From assembly GCF_016587375.1 (NCBI RefSeq), contig NZ_BNJG01000001.1:4346001-4410000 (forward strand): a stretch of 64,000 bases of DNA, given 5' to 3'. Under the pieces are notes generated by a model. It ran no database searches. It saw only the letters and a list, made by a program, of their open reading frames with translations, and was not told the origin of the DNA. The DNA is from Ktedonobacter robiniae. Lineage in GTDB: Bacteria > Chloroflexota > Ktedonobacteria > Ktedonobacterales > Ktedonobacteraceae. A program made the position numbers and the translations under genes. Shown in pieces: positions 18,132-26,061 of this stretch. How positions within the stretch are numbered: position 1 is the stretch's first letter; each line of letters starts with the position of its first letter.

Positions 18132-20180
18132 CTAGATGCGCTCCAGGGGTTCAAAGCCTAGAATGCGCAGGACATTATTCATTGTTTGAACCGTGGCTTG
18201 AACGAGCAGGGCGCGGAAGGCCTTCATCTGTTCGTTCTCTTCTTTCACGATTGGAGGCGTATGTTCGTAGAAATCGCTGATATGAGCTGCCAAGTCGTAG
18301 GCATATGTGGCTAGTGCCGAAGCCGACATCTGCTCAGCTGCCTCCGCCAGGCGGCGTGGGTAGGCATCAATGTGCCGCAACAGTTCCCACTCGCTCTGCT
18401 CAAGCTGTTCTGGTAGACCATTCAGCCTGGTAGGAATAGTATAGCCAGAGGCCTGCAAACGGCGCAAGATGCTGTTTGAGCGCGCATAGGAGTACTGGAG
18501 GTAGACGCCGGTATCGCCATTGGGGCGGAGCACCTCGTCTATATCCAGGGCGATGATCTGTTGCAGGTTGAAGCGAATCATGAAGTAGCGAATCGCCGAC
18601 GCTGCCAGCACAGATGCCGTCTTCTCATCGATCTCGGGGCGTTCATCCTGGCGGCGAACCTCGCGCATGCGCTGTTCCGCTGTGGTGATCAGGTCATCGG
18701 CCTTGATCTCGATGCCTTTGCGTCCCGACATGGCGTAGAAATCGCGGCCATCGGAGGTATCGATGCCCAGGCTGGCGGCGGTCGCGGCCGAAAGCGTGAC
18801 GACCTCGTAGCCCAGGTGTTTTGAGTTCTCGGCTTGCTCGGTGTAACCTAAGCGGCGCAGGCTTTCGTATACAACCTGCTGCGGGTAGGACTGGCGCACA
18901 TCGATGACGTTGACCACGCGCTGGGCATGGCCAAAGCGTTTGGGATCGCCCTCCTGCTCAGGTTTGAAGGCATCCTTAGGCGTGCGCATGGTCCAGAGTT
19001 GGCGCCCATCATGCTGGGTACCCCAGGGCACGAAGTGGAACTGAACGTTGAACTCGGGATCGTCGGTAATGCCAAACTTCCAGAGCTGGTTGGCGATATC
19101 CTTGGCGGTGTAGGTCGCGGTCCCATCGCTACGCACCAGGATCTTATCGCTCATGCGCTCACCATCGCTCTCGCCGTCCCCAAAGGGGAGAATCCAGCAG
19201 CCAGCGGCGGGGCCAGCCTCAGGCTTTTCGAGCAAGTTATGCTTGCGCAAGAAGTCGAAGGTATGCTGCCAGAGTCCGGCCTGCAAAATCGCTGACTCCC
19301 AGGTCAGGAGATCATAGGAGATGTTGAGGCGTCCCATGGTCTTAAGATGGGCTTGCACGATCTGGTGTGAGAGATCAGCGGCCATCGCAGGATAATCGGG
19401 GCCAGCCTCTGGTTCATCGCCATGTTCAATGGAGTGTAGCACCTGGCGGCGTAACTGAATCGCGGCGATACCCTGCTCCGACTCCTTCTGCTCATAGAGC
19501 CTGTTCACGGCCACATAGATGCGTGAGCAATAGTAGTCAAACGACTCGTCGGGAAGCTGCTCATTGCCTTCGGCCAGTTGTAACTCGCCCTTTTGCAGGA
19601 GCAGCATGCCAACTACCACATCCGCGACCTGGACGCCCGAGTCGTCGATATAGTTCTCAGCCTCGACATGGTAGCCCTGTGAGCGGAGCATACGCACGAC
19701 GGTATCGCCCAGGCAGGAGTTACGCAGGTGGCCGACGTGCGCGGCCTTATTGGTGTTGATCGCGGTATGTTCAACGATGATGCGTTGATTAAGCCCGACC
19801 TGGCTCTGACCAAAGTCGGGACCCTCTTCGAGCACACGCTCGATAATGCTGCGGCCCACACCCGCGCGGTTTAAGCGGAAATTCACAAAGCCGGGCTTGG
19901 TCGCGTTGACATTCTCAAGCTCAGGAACGTGCAGCCCATTGATATAAGTCGCCAGTGCCTCCGCGATTTGCAGAGGGGGGCGACCGAGCTTATTCTTGAC
20001 CCAGGGCATGACGGGAATAGAGTAGTCGCCAAAGCTGGATTGGGCTGAGAAGCGCAGGTCGATAGGAAGCTGTTCGGCGTCGTAAGCGATTCCCTCACGT
20101 TCAATGTATGCAGCCGCCGCACGCTTAATTAGCGTGGTCAAATAGGCATGAAGATCTTGTTTTTGCTGTACTTCGGGCAT
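18132..20180 (-). CDS. argS: Arginyl-tRNA synthetase
   Basis: Class I synthetase that charges tRNA-Arg. About 682 residues. N-terminal Arg-tRNA synthetase domain (DLRFSAQSSFGDYSIPVMPW), catalytic domain with the HIGH-type signature HVGHLRNSCLGD and a MSGRKGIEIKADDL loop in the KMSK region (ArgS often lacks the canonical lysine), and a C-terminal DALR anticodon-binding domain (QYSYARSNSILRRLQ to NVLRILGF). ATG20180 (MPEVQQKQDL), 9 bases after GAGG, is preferred over a GTG five codons earlier. Good promoter at 20411-20439 and a leader of ~220 nt. Confidence 0.95.
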   Translation of the reverse strand: MPEVQQKQDLHAYLTTLIKRAAAAYIEREGIAYDAEQLPIDLRFSAQSSFGDYSIPVMPWVKNKLGRPPLQIAEALATYINGLHVPELENVNATKPGFVNFRLNRAGVGRSIIERVLEEGPDFGQSQVGLNQRIIVEHTAINTNKAAHVGHLRNSCLGDTVVRMLRSQGYHVEAENYIDDSGVQVADVVVGMLLLQKGELQLAEGNEQLPDESFDYYCSRIYVAVNRLYEQKESEQGIAAIQLRRQVLHSIEHGDEPEAGPDYPAMAADLSHQIVQAHLKTMGRLNISYDLLTWESAILQAGLWQHTFDFLRKHNLLEKPEAGPAAGCWILPFGDGESDGERMSDKILVRSDGTATYTAKDIANQLWKFGITDDPEFNVQFHFVPWGTQHDGRQLWTMRTPKDAFKPEQEGDPKRFGHAQRVVNVIDVRQSYPQQVVYESLRRLGYTEQAENSKHLGYEVVTLSAATAASLGIDTSDGRDFYAMSGRKGIEIKADDLITTAEQRMREVRRQDERPEIDEKTASVLAASAIRYFMIRFNLQQIIALDIDEVLRPNGDTGVYLQYSYARSNSILRRLQASGYTIPTRLNGLPEQLEQSEWELLRHIDAYPRRLAEAAEQMSASALATYAYDLAAHISDFYEHTPPIVKEENEQMKAFRALLVQATVQTMNNVLRILGFEPLERI

Positions 20181-20410
20181 ATGGCTCTGCCTCACTCACC
20201 TGGCGGGCGACATGCGAGCCTCCTGGATAGATGGAAAAGGCTCTGTCGCCGCGCTTTCCTTTCGTGTTTTCACCCTTAACAGGGAGGCGTTTTTACAGAG
20301 GAACGTGCCAAACCTCGCGAACCCCCTCCAACCATCCCAGAAAAGAAGATGCGTGTGGGGGCCTAAAAGGAATATCTTCTCTTCTTAGCATATAGACTGA
20401 GTTGTGTTCT

Positions 20411-20439
20411 ACTATAACCTAGCTTTGATGTACGGTCAA
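20411..20439 (-). promoter_or_regulatory. Promoter of argS
   Basis: On the minus strand TTGACC (20439-20434), 17-base spacer, TATAGT (20416-20411). Predicted start near 20404. The region between here and argS (20181-20403) has no gene; it was examined for a T-box and only a weak partial match was found. Confidence 0.6.
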
Positions 20440-20493
20440 GATTAGAAGGGGAAATAGCAGGGGTTTTCGAGCCTAGACAGCATGAGAGACGAC

Positions 20494-20572
20494 ATTAAAA
20501 ATAAGTTGATAGTGAGGTGCCCTATGCAGCCTTAGGCTGCATAGGGCACCTCACTATCAACTTATTTTTAAT
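20494..20572 (-). terminator. Perfect 38-bp hairpin after acs
   Basis: Arms 20494-20531 and 20535-20572 are perfect reverse complements with a TTA loop, the longest in the window. It starts 6 bases after the acs stop. The outer part of the stem is A/T-rich, so on the minus strand the descending arm ends in a U-rich stretch. Confidence 0.85.
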
Positions 20573-20578
20573 AAATCA

Positions 20579-22522
20579 TTATGCGTCGAGGGTGCTGGTA
20601 TCACCGACCGGCTCGCCGAGCTCGCGGGCGCGAATGACGCGGCGCATAATCTTACCCGAGCGGGTTTTGGGCAGGCTCGGCACAAATTCGAGCTCGTCAG
20701 GTACGGCCAGGGGACCAACGTTGGTGCGCACATGGAGCTTCAGTGTCTTCTCCATCTCGTCGGAGGCCTCATGGCCATCCTTGAGGATGACAAAGACCTT
20801 AACGTGCTCACCCTTGACCTCGTCTGGCTTGCCAATAGCGGCAGCCTCGGCTACCGCGGGATGGCTGACCAGGCTGGACTCGATCTCCATAGAGCCCAGG
20901 CGGTGTCCGCTGACCTTGATGACGTCATCAACGCGGCCCTGGACGCGGAAGTAACCATCCTGGTCTTTTGTCGCGGCATCGCCAGCGAAGTAGACATCGG
21001 GAATGGTATCCCAGTAGGTCTGGTAGCGTGCGGGATCGCGATAGATAGTACGCATCTGCGAGGGCCAGGGATGGCGCACGATCAGGAAGCCGCCTTTGTT
21101 CTCTCCGACCGCCTTGCCGTTTTTGTCCACGATATCGGCCTCGATGGTGGGGAATGGACGCGAAGCGCTACCGGGCTTGAGCGGTAGGATGACGGTTGGA
21201 CTGATCAGGATCGCGCCGGTCTCGGTCTGCCACCATGTATCCATGATGGGGAGTTCGTCGCGACCAATATTGCGACGGTACCACATCCAGGCCTCGGGAT
21301 TGATGGGTTCACCCACGGAGCCGAGAACGCGCAGACTGGAGAGATCATGCTTCGCGGGCCACTCTTCGCCAAAGCGCATCAGACCACGGATACCGGTGGG
21401 CGAGGAGTAGAAGATGCTGACCTTGAACTTCTCGATGATGCTCCACCAGCGATCGGGGGCGGGATAGGAGGGAGTGCCCTCGAAGAGGACGCTGGTCGCG
21501 CCATTCATCAAGGGGCCATACACGATATAGCTATGTCCCGTGACCCAGCCGATGTCGGCCGAGCACCAGTAGACATCCTCGGGCTTCATATCGAAGACAA
21601 ACTTCGTTGTGGTGTAGGTGCCCACGGCATAGCCAGCCTGGACATGCACAACGCCCTTGGGTTTGCCAGTGCTGCCGCTGGTATAGAGGATATAGAGCAG
21701 GTCTTCGCTATCCATGGGCTCGCAAGGCACAACTGTGTCTTCGGGAATCTCTTTAAAGAGCTCATCAAGGTAGAAGTCGCGCCCCTCCTGCATGTTGATC
21801 TCGCTGTCCAGGCGACGTACAACAAGCACCTTCTCCACGGTTGGCGTCTCTTCCAGGGCCTCGTCAGTGATCTTCTTGAGCTGGATATGTTTGCCGCCGC
21901 GATAATTGCCGTCCGCCGTAATCACGACCTTGGCTCCCGCGTCATTGATACGCTCACGCAGGGCGTTGGCGGCAAAGCCACCGAAGATGACGGTATGGAC
22001 CGCGCCCAGGCGCGCGACCGCCAGAAGGGCGGCAACTTGTTCGGGGATAGCAGGCATGTAGATAGCGACGCGATCGCCTTTCTGGATGCCCAGGTTTTGC
22101 AGGGCTTTGGCCATGCGATTGGTCAGGACATAGAGCTGCTCGTAGGTCAGCGTGCGGTTGGAGCCATCGTCACCCTCCCAGTAGAAGGCAACCTTGTGGC
22201 GCGTCTCGCTCTCCAGGTGGCGATCCAGGCAGTTGTAGACGATATTGAATTTGCTGCCGGTGAACCACTTGAAGAAGGGCTTCTCCGTCCATTCAAAGGT
22301 CTTCGTCCATGGCTCGAACCAGTGCAGTTCTTTAGCCATGTCTTCCCAGAACTCGAAACGGTTCTCCAGTGACCACTGATAGAAAGATTCGTAGTCATTG
22401 AAGCCCTTGGAGCGCATATAAGCGGTAATGTTGGCGTTTTCTACGACATCGCTGGGTGGGGGAAATAGGCGATCCTCAGTTAAAATAGTGTCTGTATCCT
22501 CGAAGTTGAGGTTATTACCCAT
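20579..22522 (-). CDS. acs: Acetyl-CoA synthetase (AMP-forming)
   Basis: Activates acetate to acetyl-CoA through acetyl-AMP. 647 residues, normal length. ANL-superfamily signatures: YILYTSGSTGKPKGVVH (P-loop), DTWWQTETGAI, YFAGDAATKDQDGYF, GRVDDVIKVSGHRLG hinge, and the terminal PKTRSGKIMRR with Lys624, the residue acetylated to switch the enzyme off in other bacteria. ATG22522 follows AGGAGG by about 7 bases. Monocistronic on the minus strand: extended -10 promoter at 22754-22762, a ~220-nt leader carrying a three-way-junction RNA fold, and a 38-bp hairpin behind. The thiolase gene upstream points to shared acetyl-CoA metabolism. Confidence 0.95.
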   Translation of the reverse strand: MGNNLNFEDTDTILTEDRLFPPPSDVVENANITAYMRSKGFNDYESFYQWSLENRFEFWEDMAKELHWFEPWTKTFEWTEKPFFKWFTGSKFNIVYNCLDRHLESETRHKVAFYWEGDDGSNRTLTYEQLYVLTNRMAKALQNLGIQKGDRVAIYMPAIPEQVAALLAVARLGAVHTVIFGGFAANALRERINDAGAKVVITADGNYRGGKHIQLKKITDEALEETPTVEKVLVVRRLDSEINMQEGRDFYLDELFKEIPEDTVVPCEPMDSEDLLYILYTSGSTGKPKGVVHVQAGYAVGTYTTTKFVFDMKPEDVYWCSADIGWVTGHSYIVYGPLMNGATSVLFEGTPSYPAPDRWWSIIEKFKVSIFYSSPTGIRGLMRFGEEWPAKHDLSSLRVLGSVGEPINPEAWMWYRRNIGRDELPIMDTWWQTETGAILISPTVILPLKPGSASRPFPTIEADIVDKNGKAVGENKGGFLIVRHPWPSQMRTIYRDPARYQTYWDTIPDVYFAGDAATKDQDGYFRVQGRVDDVIKVSGHRLGSMEIESSLVSHPAVAEAAAIGKPDEVKGEHVKVFVILKDGHEASDEMEKTLKLHVRTNVGPLAVPDELEFVPSLPKTRSGKIMRRVIRARELGEPVGDTSTLDA

Positions 22523-22548
22523 TGCGATTCCTCCTGGTTAGTTCCTAT

Positions 22549-22615
22549 CGGAAACCTGAGCGCGCTTGTCCCCGAATGGGGGAAGCGCTAGTCGCGAGAG
22601 CGACGTTGGTTTCCG
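22549..22615 (-). ncRNA. Three-way-junction leader RNA of acs
   Basis: Transcribed on the minus strand, 27 nt before the acs start. Stem P1 pairs 22615-22608 with 22556-22549 (8 bp). Stem P2 (22604-22600 with 22595-22591) has a UCUC loop. Stem P3 starts AGCGC (22589-22585) with GCGCU (22563-22559) and is extended by CCCC/GGGG. Junction bases are AAC, U and CA. The 3' strand of P1 can instead pair with GGAA at 22545-22542, directly before the ribosome-binding site. Junction and P3 sequence recur at 57224-57289. Role unproven. Confidence 0.5.
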
Positions 22616-22753
22616 CATAAGAAGTTAGTAAGATACTTCGTTGTCTTTCAATAGATACCTTTGAATGCAACGTGAGGCACGTGTGATGAAAGGCGCTGAA
22701 GTCCACTGTTCACCATTGAAAAGCGGTCCTTATCGCATCCCTAGTAGTAGCCC

Positions 22754-22762
22754 ATTATAGCA
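22754..22762 (-). promoter_or_regulatory. Extended -10 promoter of acs
   Basis: Minus strand reads TGCTATAAT; -35 is poor. Start predicted near 22746, giving a ~220-nt leader. The stretch 22616-22745 between promoter and the structured element shows a small ACGTG/CACGT stem and nothing else clear. Confidence 0.5.
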
Positions 22763-22815
22763 TAAACCATGTGCCTGCGATTGGCGAAACTTCTCGCGCC
22801 TGTGGCGCTTACTGA

Positions 22816-22878
22816 GGTAAGAGGTGTAGCGCTCTGGAGCTTGCCGCAGGCAAGCTCCAGAGCGCTACACCTCTTACC
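22816..22878 (-). terminator. Perfect 30-bp hairpin after the thiolase gene
   Basis: Arms 22816-22845 and 22849-22878 are perfect reverse complements around GCA, ending 10 bases from the thiolase stop. No U-tract follows on the minus strand. Confidence 0.8.
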
Positions 22879-22887
22879 CTGAATTTG

Positions 22888-24072
22888 TTAGCCAACGTTC
22901 TCGAAGACGGCTGCGATGCCTTGCCCGCCACCGATGCAGAGGGAGGCCGCGCCATATTTTAAGTGGTTGCGACGAAGCTCATTGAGCAGCGCGAGGGTGA
23001 TGCGTACGCCGCTGGCGGCCAGGGGATGGCCGATAGAGATGCCGCCGCCATTAACGTTGGTCTTGTCGCGATTCAGGCCTAGCTCTTTCTCCACGGCCAG
23101 GTACTGCGAAGCAAAGGCCTCATTAACTTCCACGCGGTCCAGTTGGTCGAGGCCGAGATCGGCGCGCTTGAGCGCCTGGCGGATGGCATTAGCGGGACCG
23201 ATGCCCATGATCTCAGGGGATACGCCGACAACGCCCCAGGAGATCATGCGTGCCAAGGGCTTGAGGTTATGCTTTTTGACGGCGTCCTCGGTGGCCAGGA
23301 TCACGCAGGCGCCGGCATCGTTGATGCCGCTAGCGTTGCCGGGAGTGACGACGCCGCCCTTGCGGAAGCGTGCTGGGAGTTTGGCAAGGGCTTCAAGCGA
23401 GGTATCACGAATGCCCTCATCCTGGGCAAAGGTGATTGCGTTGCCCTTGCGATCCTTAAGCGTGACGGGGACGATCTCTTCGGCCAGGTAGCCTGCCTGC
23501 TGGGCCTTGCGTGCCGCGACCTGGCTGCGCAGGGCATAGGCATCTACCTCTTCGCGTGAGAGCTGATACTTCTCGGCCAGGTTCTCGGCTGTGATCGCCA
23601 TGCCGCAGCCAATATAGCTGTCAACCAGGGCTTCCCACAGGCTATCTTCGAGTTGGGGCGCGGCGCCTAGCTTGAAGCCGTTGCGGGCGCCACGGATGAC
23701 GTGGGGGGCCTGGGTCATATTCTCGCCACCGCCCGCCAGCGCGATCTCTCCCTCGCCCAGGCGCAGCATTTGGGCGGCATTGACGATGGCTTGCAGGCCA
23801 GAGCCACAGAGGCGATTTACGGTGAGCGCCGGGGTCTCTATAGGCAGTCCTGCTTTCAGTGCCACATGCCGCGCGAAGTAGATCGCGTCTTTGCTCGTTT
23901 GAATGACATTCCCCATCACCACCTGGTCCACCTGCTGGGGATTGACACCACTACGCTGGAGTGCCTCCCTGGCTGCGATGACACCCAGGTCGATAGCTGA
24001 CACATCGGAGAGCGAACCCTGGAGGACACCCACAGGGGTTCTCGCGCCCGCGATGACATAAATATCTTGCAT
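22888..24072 (-). CDS. Acetyl-CoA C-acetyltransferase (thiolase)
   Basis: Biosynthetic-type thiolase, 394 residues, condensing two acetyl-CoA to acetoacetyl-CoA or running the reverse. All catalytic residues are visible: Cys89 in NRLCGSG (acyl carrier), His349 in ISIGHPLAASG and Cys379 in SLCIGGGQG. GEGEIALAGGGENMTQAPHV and VNEAFASQY are family motifs. AGAGAGGTG lies just before ATG24072. Monocistronic, followed by a 30-bp hairpin and then acs. AtoB- and PhaA-type roles cannot be told apart from sequence. Confidence 0.93.
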   Translation of the reverse strand: MQDIYVIAGARTPVGVLQGSLSDVSAIDLGVIAAREALQRSGVNPQQVDQVVMGNVIQTSKDAIYFARHVALKAGLPIETPALTVNRLCGSGLQAIVNAAQMLRLGEGEIALAGGGENMTQAPHVIRGARNGFKLGAAPQLEDSLWEALVDSYIGCGMAITAENLAEKYQLSREEVDAYALRSQVAARKAQQAGYLAEEIVPVTLKDRKGNAITFAQDEGIRDTSLEALAKLPARFRKGGVVTPGNASGINDAGACVILATEDAVKKHNLKPLARMISWGVVGVSPEIMGIGPANAIRQALKRADLGLDQLDRVEVNEAFASQYLAVEKELGLNRDKTNVNGGGISIGHPLAASGVRITLALLNELRRNHLKYGAASLCIGGGQGIAAVFENVG

Positions 24073-24117
24073 GTATCACCTCTCTGTGTTTACAAAGCAC
24101 CATGCTTATCTTTCCTC

Positions 24118-24147
24118 AGTCTAGCACCTGAGACGAATTCTATGCAA
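24118..24147 (-). promoter_or_regulatory. Possible promoter of the thiolase gene
   Basis: Minus strand TTGCAT (24147-24142), 18-base spacer, TAGACT (24123-24118), about 45 bases before the ATG. Moderate match only. Confidence 0.35.
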
Positions 24148-24241
24148 GAATGGACTTCTCGGGAAGGGTAATAAAATATAAAAATTGTGTATACTTACAT
24201 ATGAAGCGTGCCTAGCATCTAGGTATACAAGGAGGGATACG

Positions 24242-24841
24242 ATGAAGGCTGTGACAAGTCTACCACAGGGATATACCCCGTGTGGCGAGGTGAATTTCGC
24301 GAAAGATAAAAAGCGCGCCTGGATCCTCAATGGTGTTGGTTTGCTGCTCTTTATCTTGTTTGCCTTGGCTTTTGCCTATATTGCTTTCTTGTTTCATCGG
24401 GAGAGCCTGGGCCGGAGTGCATCGGTGACGATTGGTGGCTGGCAGTTGTTGGAGGGCATTCTGGCGATGGCATTTACCGTGTTTGGTTGTATGCTTGTGC
24501 ATGAGTTAATACATGGAATCTTCTTCTGGGTGTTTACGCGAGCCTGGCCACACTTTGGCTTTAAGTGGATCTATGCCTATGCCTCGGCGCCAGAATGGTA
24601 CATTCCGCGTACGCCGTTTCTCATTATCAGGCTGGCACCTTTTCTCCTCATCACGCTCATTGGTGTTGCTGTACTGCCATTTGCCTCACTGGGTCTCAGC
24701 CTGTTTCTCTGGCTTCTATTGACACTAAATGCGGCGGGCTCTGTCGGCGACTTCTATGTGATTATACGTTTGCTCTTTGCGCCCTCTCCCCTGCTGGTGC
24801 ATGATTATGGAGATGGCATGACCTGGTATCGTGGTATCTAA
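24242..24841 (+). CDS. DUF3267 integral membrane protein, putative zinc metalloprotease
   Basis: 199-residue membrane protein with about four hydrophobic segments (~28-52, 68-95, ~120-145, ~150-180). VHELIHG at 86-92 is an HExxH zinc motif (His87, Glu88, His91) lying within or at the end of the second segment, as in the DUF3267 / putative zincin family, whose substrates are unknown. ATG24242 follows AAGGAGGG by 5 bases; upstream in-frame codons have no ribosome-binding site. Directly before that site, GTATAC at ~24189 can pair with GTATAC at ~24223, which could place the ribosome-binding site next to a stem. Stands alone. Confidence 0.7.
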   Translation: MKAVTSLPQGYTPCGEVNFAKDKKRAWILNGVGLLLFILFALAFAYIAFLFHRESLGRSASVTIGGWQLLEGILAMAFTVFGCMLVHELIHGIFFWVFTRAWPHFGFKWIYAYASAPEWYIPRTPFLIIRLAPFLLITLIGVAVLPFASLGLSLFLWLLLTLNAAGSVGDFYVIIRLLFAPSPLLVHDYGDGMTWYRGI

Positions 24842-24957
24842 GCACCTCTAGTGCTCTACGCTTGACTTTATTCACCTATTTCGAGTACCATTGCTATAAG
24901 CTATTATGCGTAACATGTGTTACGTGTGCCACTCAATGAATGAGGTGTAGCGAGAAA

Positions 24958-25578
24958 ATGCCCGAGCATGATGCGATGCGCTGGTTACAATTGACGTACA
25001 AAGTACCAAGCGAGCCGTCCCAGAAGCGCGTTTGGGTATGGCGACGCTTGCAAAACCTGGGTGCATATGCCTTGCAGAACTCGGTATATCTCTTGCCGCA
25101 TTCGGAAGAGGTGGAGAAGCATTTTACGCAGCTTGCCCACGACATTCAAGAATTGGGGGGCGAGGCCAGTCTCTTCTCCGTGTTCGCGCTGGATGAAGCC
25201 GACGAGCGACGCATCTTGCAGGCCCTCTTAGATGCACGTAACAGTGAATATTCTGCTGTGGTACAAACCTGTAGTCAGTTTTTCTCACATGTGGCGTCTG
25301 CGCTACAGGAGTCACAAGAAGAAACTCCCCCTTCACACGAGACCCTGAGCGATCTCCTGGAGAAGGTTCACTCCCTCTTTCGCTCTGCTCGGAGGCATGA
25401 TCTGCTAGGAAATATGACTGCCACCAGGCGCGCCATGGCCGCCGAAGCCTTGATGCTTTGCGAACAACTCTTCCGCGTCTCCCTTGAGCGCGATCATGTC
25501 AAAGCTCGGCGTGTGCTGGAGCGCTATCAGGATACGATCTCTCCCTTGCCAGATCCAACTCTGACAAAATTGCCATAA
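24958..25578 (+). CDS. ChrB N-terminal-domain-like protein
   Basis: 206-residue protein resembling the N-terminal domain of chromate resistance protein ChrB: WLQLTYKVPSEPSQKRVWVWRRLQNLGAYALQNS-type start (winged-helix-like), YLLPHSEEVEKHFTQLAHDI, then a long helical C-terminal half. The rhodanese-like C-terminal domain of full ChrB is absent, and no chrA transporter is near, so a role in chromate resistance should not be assumed; these stand-alone proteins are probably DNA-binding regulators. ATG24958 (MPEHDAMRWL) follows AGGTG by about 10 bases; an ATG at 24940 has no ribosome-binding site. Confidence 0.6.
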   Translation: MPEHDAMRWLQLTYKVPSEPSQKRVWVWRRLQNLGAYALQNSVYLLPHSEEVEKHFTQLAHDIQELGGEASLFSVFALDEADERRILQALLDARNSEYSAVVQTCSQFFSHVASALQESQEETPPSHETLSDLLEKVHSLFRSARRHDLLGNMTATRRAMAAEALMLCEQLFRVSLERDHVKARRVLERYQDTISPLPDPTLTKLP

Positions 25579-25705
25579 TGCATTGCTTTTCCGCCGTCGT
25601 TTGGGTACAATTGCTGTAATGTTACAACCGATTACGAGCCTCAATCGTATCATTTGTACAGAGGTTACTTATCACCCTGAATAGATGTTCACTAAGGGGA
25701 AAAAG

Positions 25706-25858
25706 ATGCAAAAACAAATACCATCGCGCAAAGCTGGCGCTAAAGCGGTTGCTCTTGATCGCAGCAAAGAACTCAAACGTTACTATACCTATGTGCTTAT
25801 TGCGACTCTTCTATGCGCGGCATTCGCCCTTAGTCTCTACGCGATCTTTGGTCTTTAA
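25706..25858 (+). CDS. Small single-span membrane protein (50 aa)
   Basis: Short ORF with AAGGGG before ATG25706. The peptide has a basic N-terminal half (KQIPSRKAGAK, SKELKRYY) and one hydrophobic helix (~29-49, YVLIATLLCAAFALSLYAIF) and ends GL. It is followed within 35 bases by an intrinsic terminator. I do not recognise the family; lysine/arginine before the helix predicts the N-terminus inside the cell. Confidence 0.6.
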   Translation: MQKQIPSRKAGAKAVALDRSKELKRYYTYVLIATLLCAAFALSLYAIFGL

Positions 25859-25888
25859 ACCGTTTTAAGACTGGTTGCATACAATGCT

Positions 25889-25920
25889 GGCACTCTGACT
25901 GCAAAGAGGGGTGCCTTTTT
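25889..25920 (+). terminator. Intrinsic terminator after the small membrane protein
   Basis: GGCACTCT (25889-25896) pairs with the AGRGGTGCC stretch ending at 25915 and is followed by five Ts. A classical terminator, unlike the long hairpins elsewhere here. Confidence 0.7.
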
Positions 25921-26061
25921 CTATGTCCAAAAGTGGGAAGTGTTGTTGGGTGTGTAGACGCTTCTGTGTGCAAGACATCCACCTATGAGATACAATAGGC
26001 TATGCATGTATGCACATCTTCTCTAATTAAGTGGAAATGCCTTTAGTCTGGCGAGGAAGCG

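Noticed and set aside
20181..20403. Possible T-box in the argS leader (AGGGTG-like stretch near 20262-20275 on the minus strand)
   Set aside because: Only 11 of 14 bases match the T-box sequence, no specifier stem or following terminator could be drawn, and the placement is too close to unrelated purine runs.
9038..22808. Short repeat GCGCC-TRT-GGCGC at 9038-9050 and 22796-22808
   Set aside because: Two copies of a 13-base GC palindrome are expected by chance in DNA of this composition, although a few flanking bases also match.
24958..25578. Chromate resistance determinant
   Set aside because: Only the ChrB N-terminal-like domain is present, and there is no chrA transporter.
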